From Culex pipiens pallens (Eukaryota; Arthropoda; Insecta; Diptera; Culicidae), in contig NC_068937.1 in NCBI RefSeq assembly GCF_016801865.2, forward strand, positions 9,372,157 through 9,436,156: DNA of 64,000 nt, in the 5' to 3' direction. Numbering within the stretch: position 1 is the first letter of the stretch; the number at the start of each line of letters is the position of its first letter. The notes under the pieces are model-generated. The model ran no database searches and was not told the origin of the DNA. It was given only the letters and a program-made list of their open reading frames with translations. The translations under genes were made by a program, and so were the position numbers. Of this stretch, positions 22,401 through 30,682 are shown in pieces.

Positions 22401-23125
22401 ACTGCGCACTGCGAATCATCGAGACCATGCCACCTGACCACTACTTCATCTTCACCGATAGCTTTAGCTCTGTTGAGGCTATCCGGTCTCTGAAGCCGAC
22501 CAGGGAGTCTACGTTTTTCCTCACGGAAATACGTAAGACTTTAAACAACCTGGCGGCTCAGTCCTTCAGCATCACGGTGGTATGGGTCCGCGCTCATTGC
22601 TCGATTCCGGGTAATGAGAAAGCGGACTTGCTCGCCAAGAAGGGTGCTGAGAGTGGAGACATTTTTGAAAGGCCAATTAGCCTACAAGAATGCTACGGTT
22701 TCCCGAGGCAGCGTGCGCTTCTGGATTGGCAAACACAATGGGACGGCGACACCAAAGGACGTTGGATGTATTCCATACGACCTAAGGTGCAAAGAAAAGC
22801 CTGGTTCAAGGGAATGGACTTGACGCGTGGATTCATCAGAACGATGTCCCGCCTTATGTCGAACCATTACTCGTCCAAGGCTCATCTGTACCGTATCAAC
22901 ATGAGTGATACGAACCTTTGCGACTGTGGGCAGGGTTATCAGGACATCGACCATCTCGTATGGGCGTGTCCAGATCACCAGGCTCACAGAATTAAGTTGA
23001 AAGATACTCTCAGGGCCCGAGGAAGACCACCAGAAATCCCGATGCGAGACGCGTTATCTCAACTTGACCTTGATGTTCTCTATCCGATCTATCAGTTCCT
23101 CTCAGATTCCAAAATATCCATTTAG
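19424..23125 (+). CDS. Retrotransposon ORF2: endonuclease, reverse transcriptase, RNase H
   Basis: 1233 residues from ATG 19424, which overlaps the ORF1 stop by 8 nt; this suggests coupled re-initiation. The APE-type endonuclease (about 10-230) keeps its catalytic signatures: QWNCRS, SETFL, LGDFNLHS and GSDHLP. The reverse transcriptase (about 440-720) shows APGPDKI, YRPISLLSCLRKLLEK, FLDIKGAFDS, GLAQGSRLSP and the catalytic YADD. RNase H (about 950-1070) has FTDGSK, AELAAVYCAL, IFTDSFSSVEA and HCSIPGNEKADLLAK, with its acidic residues intact. A terminal CDCGQ...HLVWACPDH zinc-knuckle-like motif is near 1165. No frameshift or stop was noticed, so the copy may be active. It nicks and copies RNA into target DNA by target-primed reverse transcription. 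Confidence 0.95.
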   Translation: MGNTPKTKNGISFLQWNCRSLTPKLNDFQQFAFERDCDVFALSETFLIGDETPAFRGYNIITESRAGPNRGGGVLIGVRKCHTFRKVTLPKLGGIEAVAVQARIRGLDICIVSVYVPPQVSLTRQKLWGMLELLQAPRLVLGDFNLHSTEWGSHKTDPQAYLIHELCDDFQMTLLNRDKQVTRIATPPTPTSSGTKASAIDLSLCSNSLAVLCDWNVLQDPRGSDHLPIAILVSHGPQQSTTVEMPYDLTRNIDWKQYAEAVSIGVELRDGLAPLEEYAYLANLIYDSALQAQTKPVPGPYIRTRPPLPWWDKECTDLSAARSVAYVDFCKCGIRANFQKYRALDRRYSNTLKRKKRMYWREFVEGLPADTSMSTLWRVARAMRRGSVPNESVEKSDRWILDFAKKVCPDSVPTQPSFDVVDGSDSNPPFSMVELSIALLTGNNTAPGPDKIKFSLLKNLPDVAKQRLLNLFNTFVEQNIIPHEWRQVRVVAIQKPGKPASDHNSYRPISLLSCLRKLLEKMILDRLEPWMEREHLLSDTQYGFRRGKGTSDCLALLATGIDIARGKKQQMASVFLDIKGAFDSVSIDVLGVKLRRSGLNPTMCNFLINLLSEKHMHFVQGDLAITRISYMGLAQGSRLSPSMYNFYVSDIDDCLTGDCTLIQYADDAVVSIAAKKEVDLLEPLQDTLNNLAHWAVEKGIEFSPAKTELVVFTGKHEPPQLNLSLSGKTIEQSDHFMYMGTIFDQKGTWGKHINYLKQKCLQRTNFLRSVSGNRWGAHPSDLLRLYKTTILSVLEYGSFCFQSAAKSRLLVLQRIQYRSLRIVLGCMHSTHNMTLEVLAGVLPLRTRYYELSYRFLIRCDYRNKLVIDNFETLLNLHVESRRMLLYYDFMSSWEWSPSTAVQRTPPLTSSTLIGFDTSMKADTRGIPNHLLRGVVPSIFASKYNHVPPNNRFFTDGSKLDGCTGFGVYHESYQLFFKLKDPSSVYVAELAAVYCALRIIETMPPDHYFIFTDSFSSVEAIRSLKPTRESTFFLTEIRKTLNNLAAQSFSITVVWVRAHCSIPGNEKADLLAKKGAESGDIFERPISLQECYGFPRQRALLDWQTQWDGDTKGRWMYSIRPKVQRKAWFKGMDLTRGFIRTMSRLMSNHYSSKAHLYRINMSDTNLCDCGQGYQDIDHLVWACPDHQAHRIKLKDTLRARGRPPEIPMRDALSQLDLDVLYPIYQFLSDSKISI

Positions 23126-23527
23126 TTTTCTTCCAGTTAGTTTTCCTTCAGTTAGTTTTCCTTCTGTTAGTATAACTCGCCTTCGCACAAAGCCGTCGTT
23201 TCTGGATTGCACCGGAAGCAAAGCAAGAACGCCCCAGCAGCTGGACACCGAGTTGCGGCTGAGGACAAAACGCAAAGGCCAGCAGAGCCAACCAAGACCC
23301 CTACACAATCCCCCTTCCCTTCCCACGCCTTGTCTTTAACATCAATCCCTTCCCTACTAACCCCGAGTAGGCCGCGGGTAATCGGCTCCCCTCCCACTAA
23401 CATTTACACACAAGATCCTCTGTAATTATTAAGCCAAATGTAATTACAAAAGCCGACTCGGTCCTAACCAGGTCCCAGTACCAAAAAGGACCTAATAAAA
23501 ATAATTTTATGAAAAAAAAAAAAAAAA

Positions 23528-23543
23528 AATTGAGTTTTTTTTT
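23528..23543. repeat. Target-site duplication, right, of the non-LTR element
   Basis: AATTGAGTTTTTTTTT follows the poly(A) run, then TGTGGAGCG resumes the intron. A related intron unit near 25430 (AGCGTGCTCGAAATGAGTT) resembles the uninterrupted site. Confidence 0.85.
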
Positions 23544-24519
23544 GTGGAGCGATTTTTTTTGAAACTAGAAGTTTTCTGGTACGTTATGAGGTACTAGATT
23601 TGACGACTTCGACGAGGTTTGGCTGTTTAATCGATTTAGCTCAAAGAACGGGATTAATATTCTTTTTTTCAATTTTAGATAGATTTAGGAAAAAGTGTAA
23701 AGATGCCTTTATGTTGAAAATTGCAGTACAAGTTTAAAACAAATTTTTCTGCATCACTTTAATCGAATTATCTCAAAGTACAGTTTGGAATTAGGAAAAT
23801 CTTTGCCGGTTTGAATTTTGAAAACATCAAATAACAGTTCGAAGTATTTAAATTTGCGGGAGTAAAGTACTAGATTAACTACAAAAAATGATCATTCTTT
23901 TGATAAATTTCAAAGTACGGTTTGGACAAAAAAAATTATTCAGAATAATTTTTAGATTACAAATCTAGGTTACTTACGTTTGCGAGAGTGAAGTACTAGA
24001 TTTAACAAAAAAAAACTGATTATCTCAAAGAACATATTTGGGGTCTGTTTTTTTAATAAGATTTTTGCTAAACTAGTCTATTTCTAATCTCAAAGTACAG
24101 GTTTGGCCTTAGACTCAAAATTTAGACAGTTATGGAATACTCTGGATTATGGGAGTGAAGTTCTAGATTAAAACAGGACTTTTTTTGTATGTTTTGCATA
24201 ATTTTGAAAAGTACTTTTAGAAAGCGAACTCAATACTTACAGAAAGCTGCCGACATTTCATGGAGATTTATATGGACGAACAAATGCATGGTGCAAAAAT
24301 TCTTCTTTGGTCATAAGGAAGCCACCCTGAAAGTTTTAGCCAAATCAGATAATACCATGATATAAATTTCAGGTATTGTTAAAAAATTGCGCTTATTCTA
24401 TTTCGAAAGTAAAAATATAGTTTTTTTGGAAAAATATTCCTGTACTGCATTTAAATTTCTTTTTGATCATTCTAATCCGGAATAATTCCTATCATAATTG
24501 ATTTTGGTACTCTCCGCAG
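23544..24519. repeat. Intron with GAAGTACTAGATT repeat units
   Basis: Degenerate units of about 110-150 bp carry GTACTAGATT or close variants near 23591, 23868, 23990 and 24167, together with 'CTCAAAGTACGGTTTGG'-like words. From about 24240 to 24519 the sequence is ordinary AT-rich intron. No exon. Confidence 0.75.
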
Positions 24520-25247
24520 CTTACACCGGTTACCGCCGCTCCATCGAAGACCCAGCCGACCTCAACAATCCTGTGGCCGATGTGGCCAAACCAGCCGCCA
24601 CCACCACCACCATCCAGGAACCGCTCACCACCCAGACCACCGTACACAAGGTAAATGGGACCTCCAAAGGTCCGTCACCACCACCACCACAACCACCAAC
24701 TTCCCTTCTCGGTACCGCATTCGGTGGCGGTAGTCAATCTAGTACTTCACCCACCATCACCACCACCACCACAATCTCACCTTCATCAACATCTTCATCA
24801 ACGCAATCGACACCATCGCAAACAACTTCATCGTCCTCCTCACCATCGTCACAGCAAACGCAATTGTTGAGTTCATTTGCACAGCAATCATCATCACATT
24901 TATCACGACAGCAAAATGCGAACTCGACGGCGGCGGCGACGACGTTTATCGGTCAACAACTTCAGCAACAACAGCCGCAGCAACCTCCATTACCTGCCCC
25001 ACGAACAGTATTATCGCAAACGTCTGTAAATAACAGCAATGGTAGTAGTTCTAACAACAACAACAACATCGTCATGACCAGCAGCAACACAAACGGTAGT
25101 AGTAGCACACAAGCACCACACAACCACAACAACAACAACATCATCAACAACAATCAGTCGTCGGCGGCAGAGCCCGCAATCAACGGTACAAGCAATACAA
25201 GTAGTAGTTTGGTAGCGAAGGGAGCGCCAACGAATGACGACGCGCAG
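24520..25247 (+). CDS. scrib: scrib linker exon with two in-phase donors
   Basis: Acceptor CTCTCCGCAG| at 24519 completes the phase-1 codon: AYTGYRRSIEDPADLNNPV. The short form ends at CACAAG|GTAAAT (24650). The long form runs to GCGCAG|GTGAGG (25247). Both end in phase 0, so either keeps the frame into 29304. The optional 199 residues are low-complexity: Ser/Thr/Pro, polyglutamine (QQLQQQQPQQPP) and polyasparagine runs, with VVNLV-free, domain-free sequence, typical of disordered insertions in mosquito proteins. The first 43 codons are conserved-looking and certain. Whether the extension is translated needs RNA data, although a stop-free 600-nt stretch in an AT-rich intron is itself evidence. 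Confidence 0.82.
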
Positions 25248-28200
25248 GTGAGGATTTTTGTGTGTGCTTTTAATCTGTTTTTTTTTTGTTTGTGCGTTTC
25301 GCCTTTTGTTTCCTTGTTCTAGTACTACGGTTTATTTTTAGTTTTATTTTTGCACGATGCAAGTTTTTTTTCTTCTCAAAGTTCAATAACCTTTCAGCTC
25401 TCATGTTTATTAACTTTCATGTGTTTTTTTAGCGTGCTCGAAATGAGTTGAATTTTTGTGACGCGGCGAAAGTTGTTGCAAACTAGACGTTTTCTGGGAC
25501 GTTGTGGGGTACTAGATTTTATGACTCAAACACGACGGTTTTATCGATGAGGCTCAAAATTCAGTTCGGATTTTTTTAAATTTTCGGTTGAATTTGGAAA
25601 CAAAAGTTCAGATAACTTCAATTTGTAAAAGTGAAGTACTAGATTAAACTAATTACTCAACATCACTGATCGATTATTCTCAAAGTATAGTTTGGAATTA
25701 GAAAAAATAAACTTTGCCAGTACAACCTTCATTTTTTTTAAATAATAATCCAAAGCATCCGAATTTGTGGGGTGACTACAAGATTAAATACAACAACGAT
25801 CATTCCTCTTCTTTTGAAAAATCTCAAAGGGCGATTTAGATATTTTTTAATTTGAGATAATTAAAGATTTTTTTTAAACAAATCTAGGTCACTCAAACTT
25901 GCTAGAGTGAAGTACTAGATTTGATAACAAATTAAGTATCTCAAAGGCTTGGGTCCTAATTTGTTTGAGAATTGCTTGTGTTTTTGGGAGTGAAGTACTA
26001 GATTACATAAAAAACTGAGAACTATATTATTCATTAATATCAAAGTACAAATTTAGCCTTAGATTTACCAAAATTTTAGACAGTTTTTGGATAAAAAATA
26101 GAATAAATTGAAGTACTAGATTAGATTAAAAACTGAGAGCGAGTTGTGGCGCTATAACCACGGCAAATAGTGTCCAGGGCATTCGTGGAAATACAATGTC
26201 CCATCCCAGAGGGTCCCGGAGTACCAAACCTTCTTAGCATGGTGCTCCCAACGAATACAACCAAAATCTCGGAGCGTATGGTGGTGTGTCCCCACGCTTC
26301 TTCCTCCCCTGTCGATTCAGAATTGTGTTGTTGTTCGAACACTCCGTGCTCAAACTCAACCCAATTACGAGTCATCTCTGCGATACGGCTTTACGCAGTA
26401 GGCCTGGCCGCTTTAACGTTTGTGATGTTTCAATACATTCTAATGCAATGGCGCACTACAAATGTTAATAAATGACAAGAAGAGTGCTAGGCGTCATCTA
26501 ACCTAAGGCACTCTCCAGGATCCCTTCGAAAGATTGGCTGCGCTAGGGTCTGATTAGATTAGATTAGATTAGCACTAGATTAGATTAAAAACTGAGCATC
26601 ACTTGTTGAATAATCTCAAGGTAAGGTTTGGCATAAGAAATTATCAAAATTTTAGATCGATTTATAATCAAATCTTGACTACTTGTATTTCGTTATAAGT
26701 ACTAAATAAAATCAAAAACTGGGGATGATTTATTCATTAATCTCAAAGTTCAGGTTTGGCCTTAGACTTATCAAAATTTTAGACAGTTTGTTGGTAAAAA
26801 ATCTGGCATATTCGGGAATGAAGTACTAGATTAAACGAAAAATCTCAAAATACGCTTTGGCCTATAATTTTATCATAATTTTAAGTCGATTTTTAATTAA
26901 AATCAAAATTACTCAAATTTCATGAGTGAAGTACTAGATTAAATTGAAAACTGAGGATAACTTATTTATCAATCTCAAAGTACTGTGTCTCCTTGGGACT
27001 TTCAAAATTTTAGACAGTTTTAGGATAAAAATCTGGCATATTCGGGAGTGAAGTACTAGATTAAATGAAAAATTAAGCATCATCTGTTCAAAAATATCAA
27101 AGTACGGTTTGGACTAATTTTAAGTCGATTTGTAATTATAATCTAAATCGCTTATATTTCTTGAGTGAAGTACTAGATTAAATGAAAAACTTAAGATCAC
27201 TTATTTATTATTCTGATAGTACAGGTTTGGCCTTAGACTTATCAAAATTTTAGGCAGCTTTGAATTAAAAATCTGGAATACTCTGGATTACGGGAGTGAA
27301 GTACTAGATTAGATCAAATACTGAGTATCACTTGTTGAATAATTTCAAAGTACTATTTGGCCTAAGTTTTTATCTTGATGGATTTTTGATTAAAAGCTAG
27401 ATTTCTTGAATTTCGTGTATGAAGTACTAGATTGAAATAATAAGTCAGAATACTTTTTTTATCAATCTCAAAGTGAAGCTTGGGCTTCTTTTTTTTGTAC
27501 AAGATCTATTTTGAAAAAAAATCCAGATCAATCAAAAATAAAAATTTTAAATCGATTTTTATTTGAAGTCTAAATTACCCAAATTTCGTGAGTGAAGTAC
27601 CAGATTAAATTTAAAACTGATGATCACTTATTTATTATATTAATCTGAAGTACAGGTTTGACCTTAGACTTATCACAATTATAGACAGTTTTTGGATAAT
27701 AATCTGGACTAGTCTGGATTTTGGGAGTGAAGTACTAGATTATATCAAATACTGAGCATCACTTGTTGAATAATGTCAAAGTAGGATTTGGTCTATGTTT
27801 TTATCAAAATTTATGATGGATTTTTGATTAAAAGCTAGATTTCTTGAATTTTGTGTATGAAGTACTAGATTAAAATAATAAGTCAGCATACCTTTTTTAA
27901 TGAATCTCAAAGTAAAGCTGGGCATTATTTTTTGTTCAAGATCTATTTTGAAAATAACATCGAGATCATTCAAGAATCAAAATTTTAAATCGATTTTTAA
28001 TTAAAATCAAAATTACTAAAAATTCTTGAGTGAAGCACTAGATTAAATTTAAATCGGAGGAACACTTGTTAATTAATCTAAAAGTACAGGAATTCAAAAT
28101 CTGGAATATTCTGGATTTCGGAAGTGAAGTACTAGATTAGATCAAATACTGAGCATCACTTGTTGAATAATGTCAAAGTACGATTTGGTCTAAGATTTTA

Positions 28201-29303
28201 TCAAAATTTTAGATGAATTTGGGATTAAAATGTAGATTACTTGAATTTCGTGCGTGAAGTACTAGATTAAAATAATAATTCGGCATGACTTTTTGTTATT
28301 AATCTCAAAGTGAAGCACGGGTTTTATTTTTTTATTCAAGATCTTTTTTGAAAAAAAAACCAGATCACATGATAGCTTTCTTGAATTTGTGTGAGTGTAG
28401 TACTAGATTATATCGTTTATCTCTAGCATTTCAAGCTGTATTTATTTATTATTTAAACAAAATAAACAGTTTATTTACTACTTTTATTTAAATTAAAAAA
28501 ATACTAAATTCTAGTACATCATCTATTCATTAGATTCTTAAAAAAAAGCAATTAGAACTTTCGGAGGTGAATTACTAGATCAATTTATTTATGAATCTTA
28601 TACATGATATTTTATAAATGTTTTACGTTTTTGCTGTTTTTACGTTTTTGTTACTAAAGAAATGTATGGGATTTGCTTTTTCAAATTAATTTTTCATGGC
28701 GGTAAAAATTGTTGACACATCAAATTTGAAGCAAATTTAATCTAGTACTTCAACTCCATATGTTTGAATTCTAATACTCATAAAAGAATTCAAAAAACGA
28801 GAAAAACGAAATAATAATTGGCTATCTGTTTAGTGATCCTTTGTTTACTAAGACTTTAAATAAATTCTAGTACTTCATTTTTTGAAAGGCATAAAATTTT
28901 AAAATTATTTTAGAAATTATAATAGAATTATTATAAAAACTTAAAGAAATCTGGTACAAAAAATAATCTAGTACTGCACTGACTAGTTCTAATGATTACA
29001 AATACACAACCAAGGTTTTGGACAGAAATGATCAACCTCTACAACCCAACAGAAAACGTCTAGTACTACAATTTGTACTAATCTACCTGCTGTCGAAGCA
29101 TTTTTTCATTGTGTCCTTTCTCTTTTTTTCTTCCCTCTTGAATCCTTTTCGTAAATACGCTACCATCACGTGTTTTTTGTGAATGTTGTCCCCGTTCCCC
29201 AAATGTTCCCAAAACCAAACCCCAACTATTGGCTTTCTCCCGTGCCACCACAAAAACACACCCACACAAACGAACCGAAAAAAAAAACATTCGCGCGGTT
29301 CAG
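25248..29303. repeat. Main array of ~120-bp CTAGTACT units (mostly one orientation)
   Basis: At least 20 units recur at about 110-140 bp. Each ends GTGAGTGAAGTACTAGATTA, preceded by 'ATCACTTGTTGAATAATCTC', 'AAAGTACGGTTTGG', 'ATCAAAATTTTAGA' and 'AAAATCTAGATTACTTGAAT' segments. Clear unit ends lie near 25644, 25914, 25995, 26113, 26823, 26932, 27052, 27170, 27300, 27421, 27731, 27860, 28126, 28257 and 28400. From about 28505 to 29055 the word appears in the opposite sense (TCTAGTACTTCA). An insertion interrupts the array at 26138-26573. No exon. Confidence 0.85.
26138..26573 (+). mobile_element. GATTA-tailed retroposon fragment with 23-bp target duplication
   Basis: A GC-richer 436-bp insertion in the array. 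It ends in four GATTA units, as in many non-LTR elements and SINEs. The flanks 26115-26137 and 26574-26596 are identical over 23 bp (beginning ACTAGATTAGATT), consistent with target-primed insertion. A Pol III B-box-like GTTCGAACAC lies near 26334 but no matching A box. It could be the 5'-truncated 3' end of a non-LTR element or a SINE; a 101-codon ORF inside has no recognised domain. Confidence 0.7.
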
Positions 29304-29579
29304 GTTGCGGCCCGGCCCATGACGAGCGCCGACTTTCAGGCGATGATCCCGTCGCACTTTATCAGCGGTGGCCGCCACGGCCAGGTGCAGGTAGAGGCCG
29401 GTGAGCACGGCCCCTCGGTCACCGTGACCGTCCAGAAGGCCGTCCCGGACGTGCCGATGTTGCCGCCGGCGCCCACCGAACTCGGCACCGTCACCGAAAC
29501 CATCACCAAGTCGACCTTCACTGAGACGGTAATGACCCGGGTTACTGACAATCGGTTATTGGAACCACTAATCAGTGAG
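29304..29579 (+). CDS. scrib: scrib linker exon (VTETITKSTFTETV segment)
   Basis: Acceptor CGGTTCAG| at 29303. It begins VAARPMTSADFQAMIPSHFI in phase 0. It contains GRHGQVQVEAGEHGPSVTVTVQ and the Thr-rich ELGTVTETITKSTFTETVMT segment that I recognise from insect Scribble just before PDZ3. Two donors keep phase 0: ACG|GTAATG after 29528 and GAG|GTGAAT after 29579. The second retains RVTDNRLLEPLISE, which leads naturally into EVVLPKDQG of the next exon, so the longer form is preferred. No folded domain; the segment links PDZ2 to PDZ3. Confidence 0.87.
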
Positions 29580-30571
29580 GTGAATACCCAAGACACAAAC
29601 CTTGATTATTTTCGTTTTTTTATTTGTTTTTTTTTACTGAGAAGATATTCTCGTTTTTTTGTTGTTTTCTTTTTTATCACTTTTCACGAGACATTTTGCT
29701 TTAACTTATTCTATCATTCACTTTTTCAAACTAGATTACGTTTCAAATCAGAACAAAACTGTTTTGTTAGCACTTTATTTTCCACCTAGTTGTGTCACAT
29801 CGATAGCTTACTAAATGTTTCACGGGTCACAGATTGTTTTTTTAGATTTGCAAAACTCACTCTCACTCCTGGTGTTTGGTCTCTCCTCTCCCTTATTCTA
29901 TCAAATTGCTTTGAAATGGTATCTCAATCAGTTCGGGTTAAAATCACTTCAAGCATCGAAAAAGGTTCGTGTCCTGGATGAAATCGCATGCAAGTTTAGA
30001 GGCGAGCAGTGGCGCCATCTGTGAACGAGTAGCCGCTACATGATGGAAAACATGGAAATATTTTCAATTTCGAGCTCGGATCGAAAAACAACAACCAACT
30101 AACACGACACAACACACTTTCCTGCGATCCAACCGTGTAGATAACACCCCTCAAAATACCCACTACAAGCTGTGTGTTGTACTATTTTCGTTTGATTAAA
30201 TAGTTTATTTTAGCTAGAAGCACATTTTGTTAATTAAACCAGCGCGGCACTTTTGTTACTCTATGTTTGTGTTTGTATTTCAGCTCGAAAAAAATAATTA
30301 CCACCACACGTTGTAAGCTAATCGCACACTGTCAATCTCACACCACTAGCCCGTTGTTTTGCCTTAACCAAAGTGTGTGTGTGTTTAGTTTGCACCCCTG
30401 CACACTGCGTAGCTTCTCTCATAGCATTTCGTTCATTTGATTTTATTTTTTCCCTTGTTTAGTTTCCCCCCTCTCTACCCACCTTTTTTTTAAACTAAGC
30501 AATCGCTCATCGAAACGAAGACTAACTGTTAATTGAACTTACCCTCCCTTTTCCGGCGTCGTCGTTTGCAG
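29580..30571. other. Intron, including a CTCF-like site
   Basis: 992 nt, T-rich at first, then balanced, with GTGTGTGTGT near 30373. GCAGTGGCGCCATCTGTGA at 30007-30025 is listed separately. No extra exon is convincing. Confidence 0.6.
30007..30025 (-). promoter_or_regulatory. CTCF-like motif
   Basis: On the minus strand the sequence reads TCACAGATGGCGCCACTGC, close to the animal CTCF core (CC..(G/A)AGATGGCGC-type). It stands alone in an AT-rich intron. A match by eye only. Confidence 0.3.
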
Positions 30572-30682
30572 GAAGTGGTGCTGCCCAAGGATCAGGGTTC
30601 GCTCGGTTTCAGCATCATCGGTGGCACGGACCACTCGTGCACGCCATTCGGGGCCCACGAGCCCGGTATCTTCATCTCACAT
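30572..30682 (+). CDS. scrib: scrib exon: first half of PDZ3
   Basis: Acceptor CGTTTGCAG| at 30571; donor CTCACAT|GTAAGT. 37 codons in phase 0: EVVLPKDQGSLGFSIIGG (PDZ3 binding loop SLGFSIIGG), then TDHSCTPFGAHEPGIFISH. The second half of the domain is 2.26 kb downstream at 32945, and the junction ISH|IVPGG is the usual position. Near-identical to the insect consensus. Confidence 0.93.

Larger units (their letters stand above)
17687..23527 (+). mobile_element. Full or near-full-length non-LTR retrotransposon (I-clade-like)
   Basis: The element lies in the gene's sense orientation in the intron after PDZ2. It has two overlapping intact ORFs, a 3'UTR (23126-23511) with three tandem AGTTAGTTTTCCTTC units and AATAAA at 23494, and a poly(A) tail ending in the right target duplication. 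Endonuclease, reverse transcriptase and RNase H in one ORF2, with a CCHC gag-like ORF1, point to the I group (LOA would be an alternative). The 5' end is odd: about 49 T residues and three CATTTTT-like units precede sequence that is already open in the ORF1 frame, so slight 5' truncation is possible. The intact ORFs and exact duplication indicate a recent insertion. Confidence 0.93.

Noticed and set aside
26170..26475. 101-codon ORF as a small host gene
   Set aside because: Lies entirely inside a GATTA-tailed insertion with target duplications; no domain recognised.
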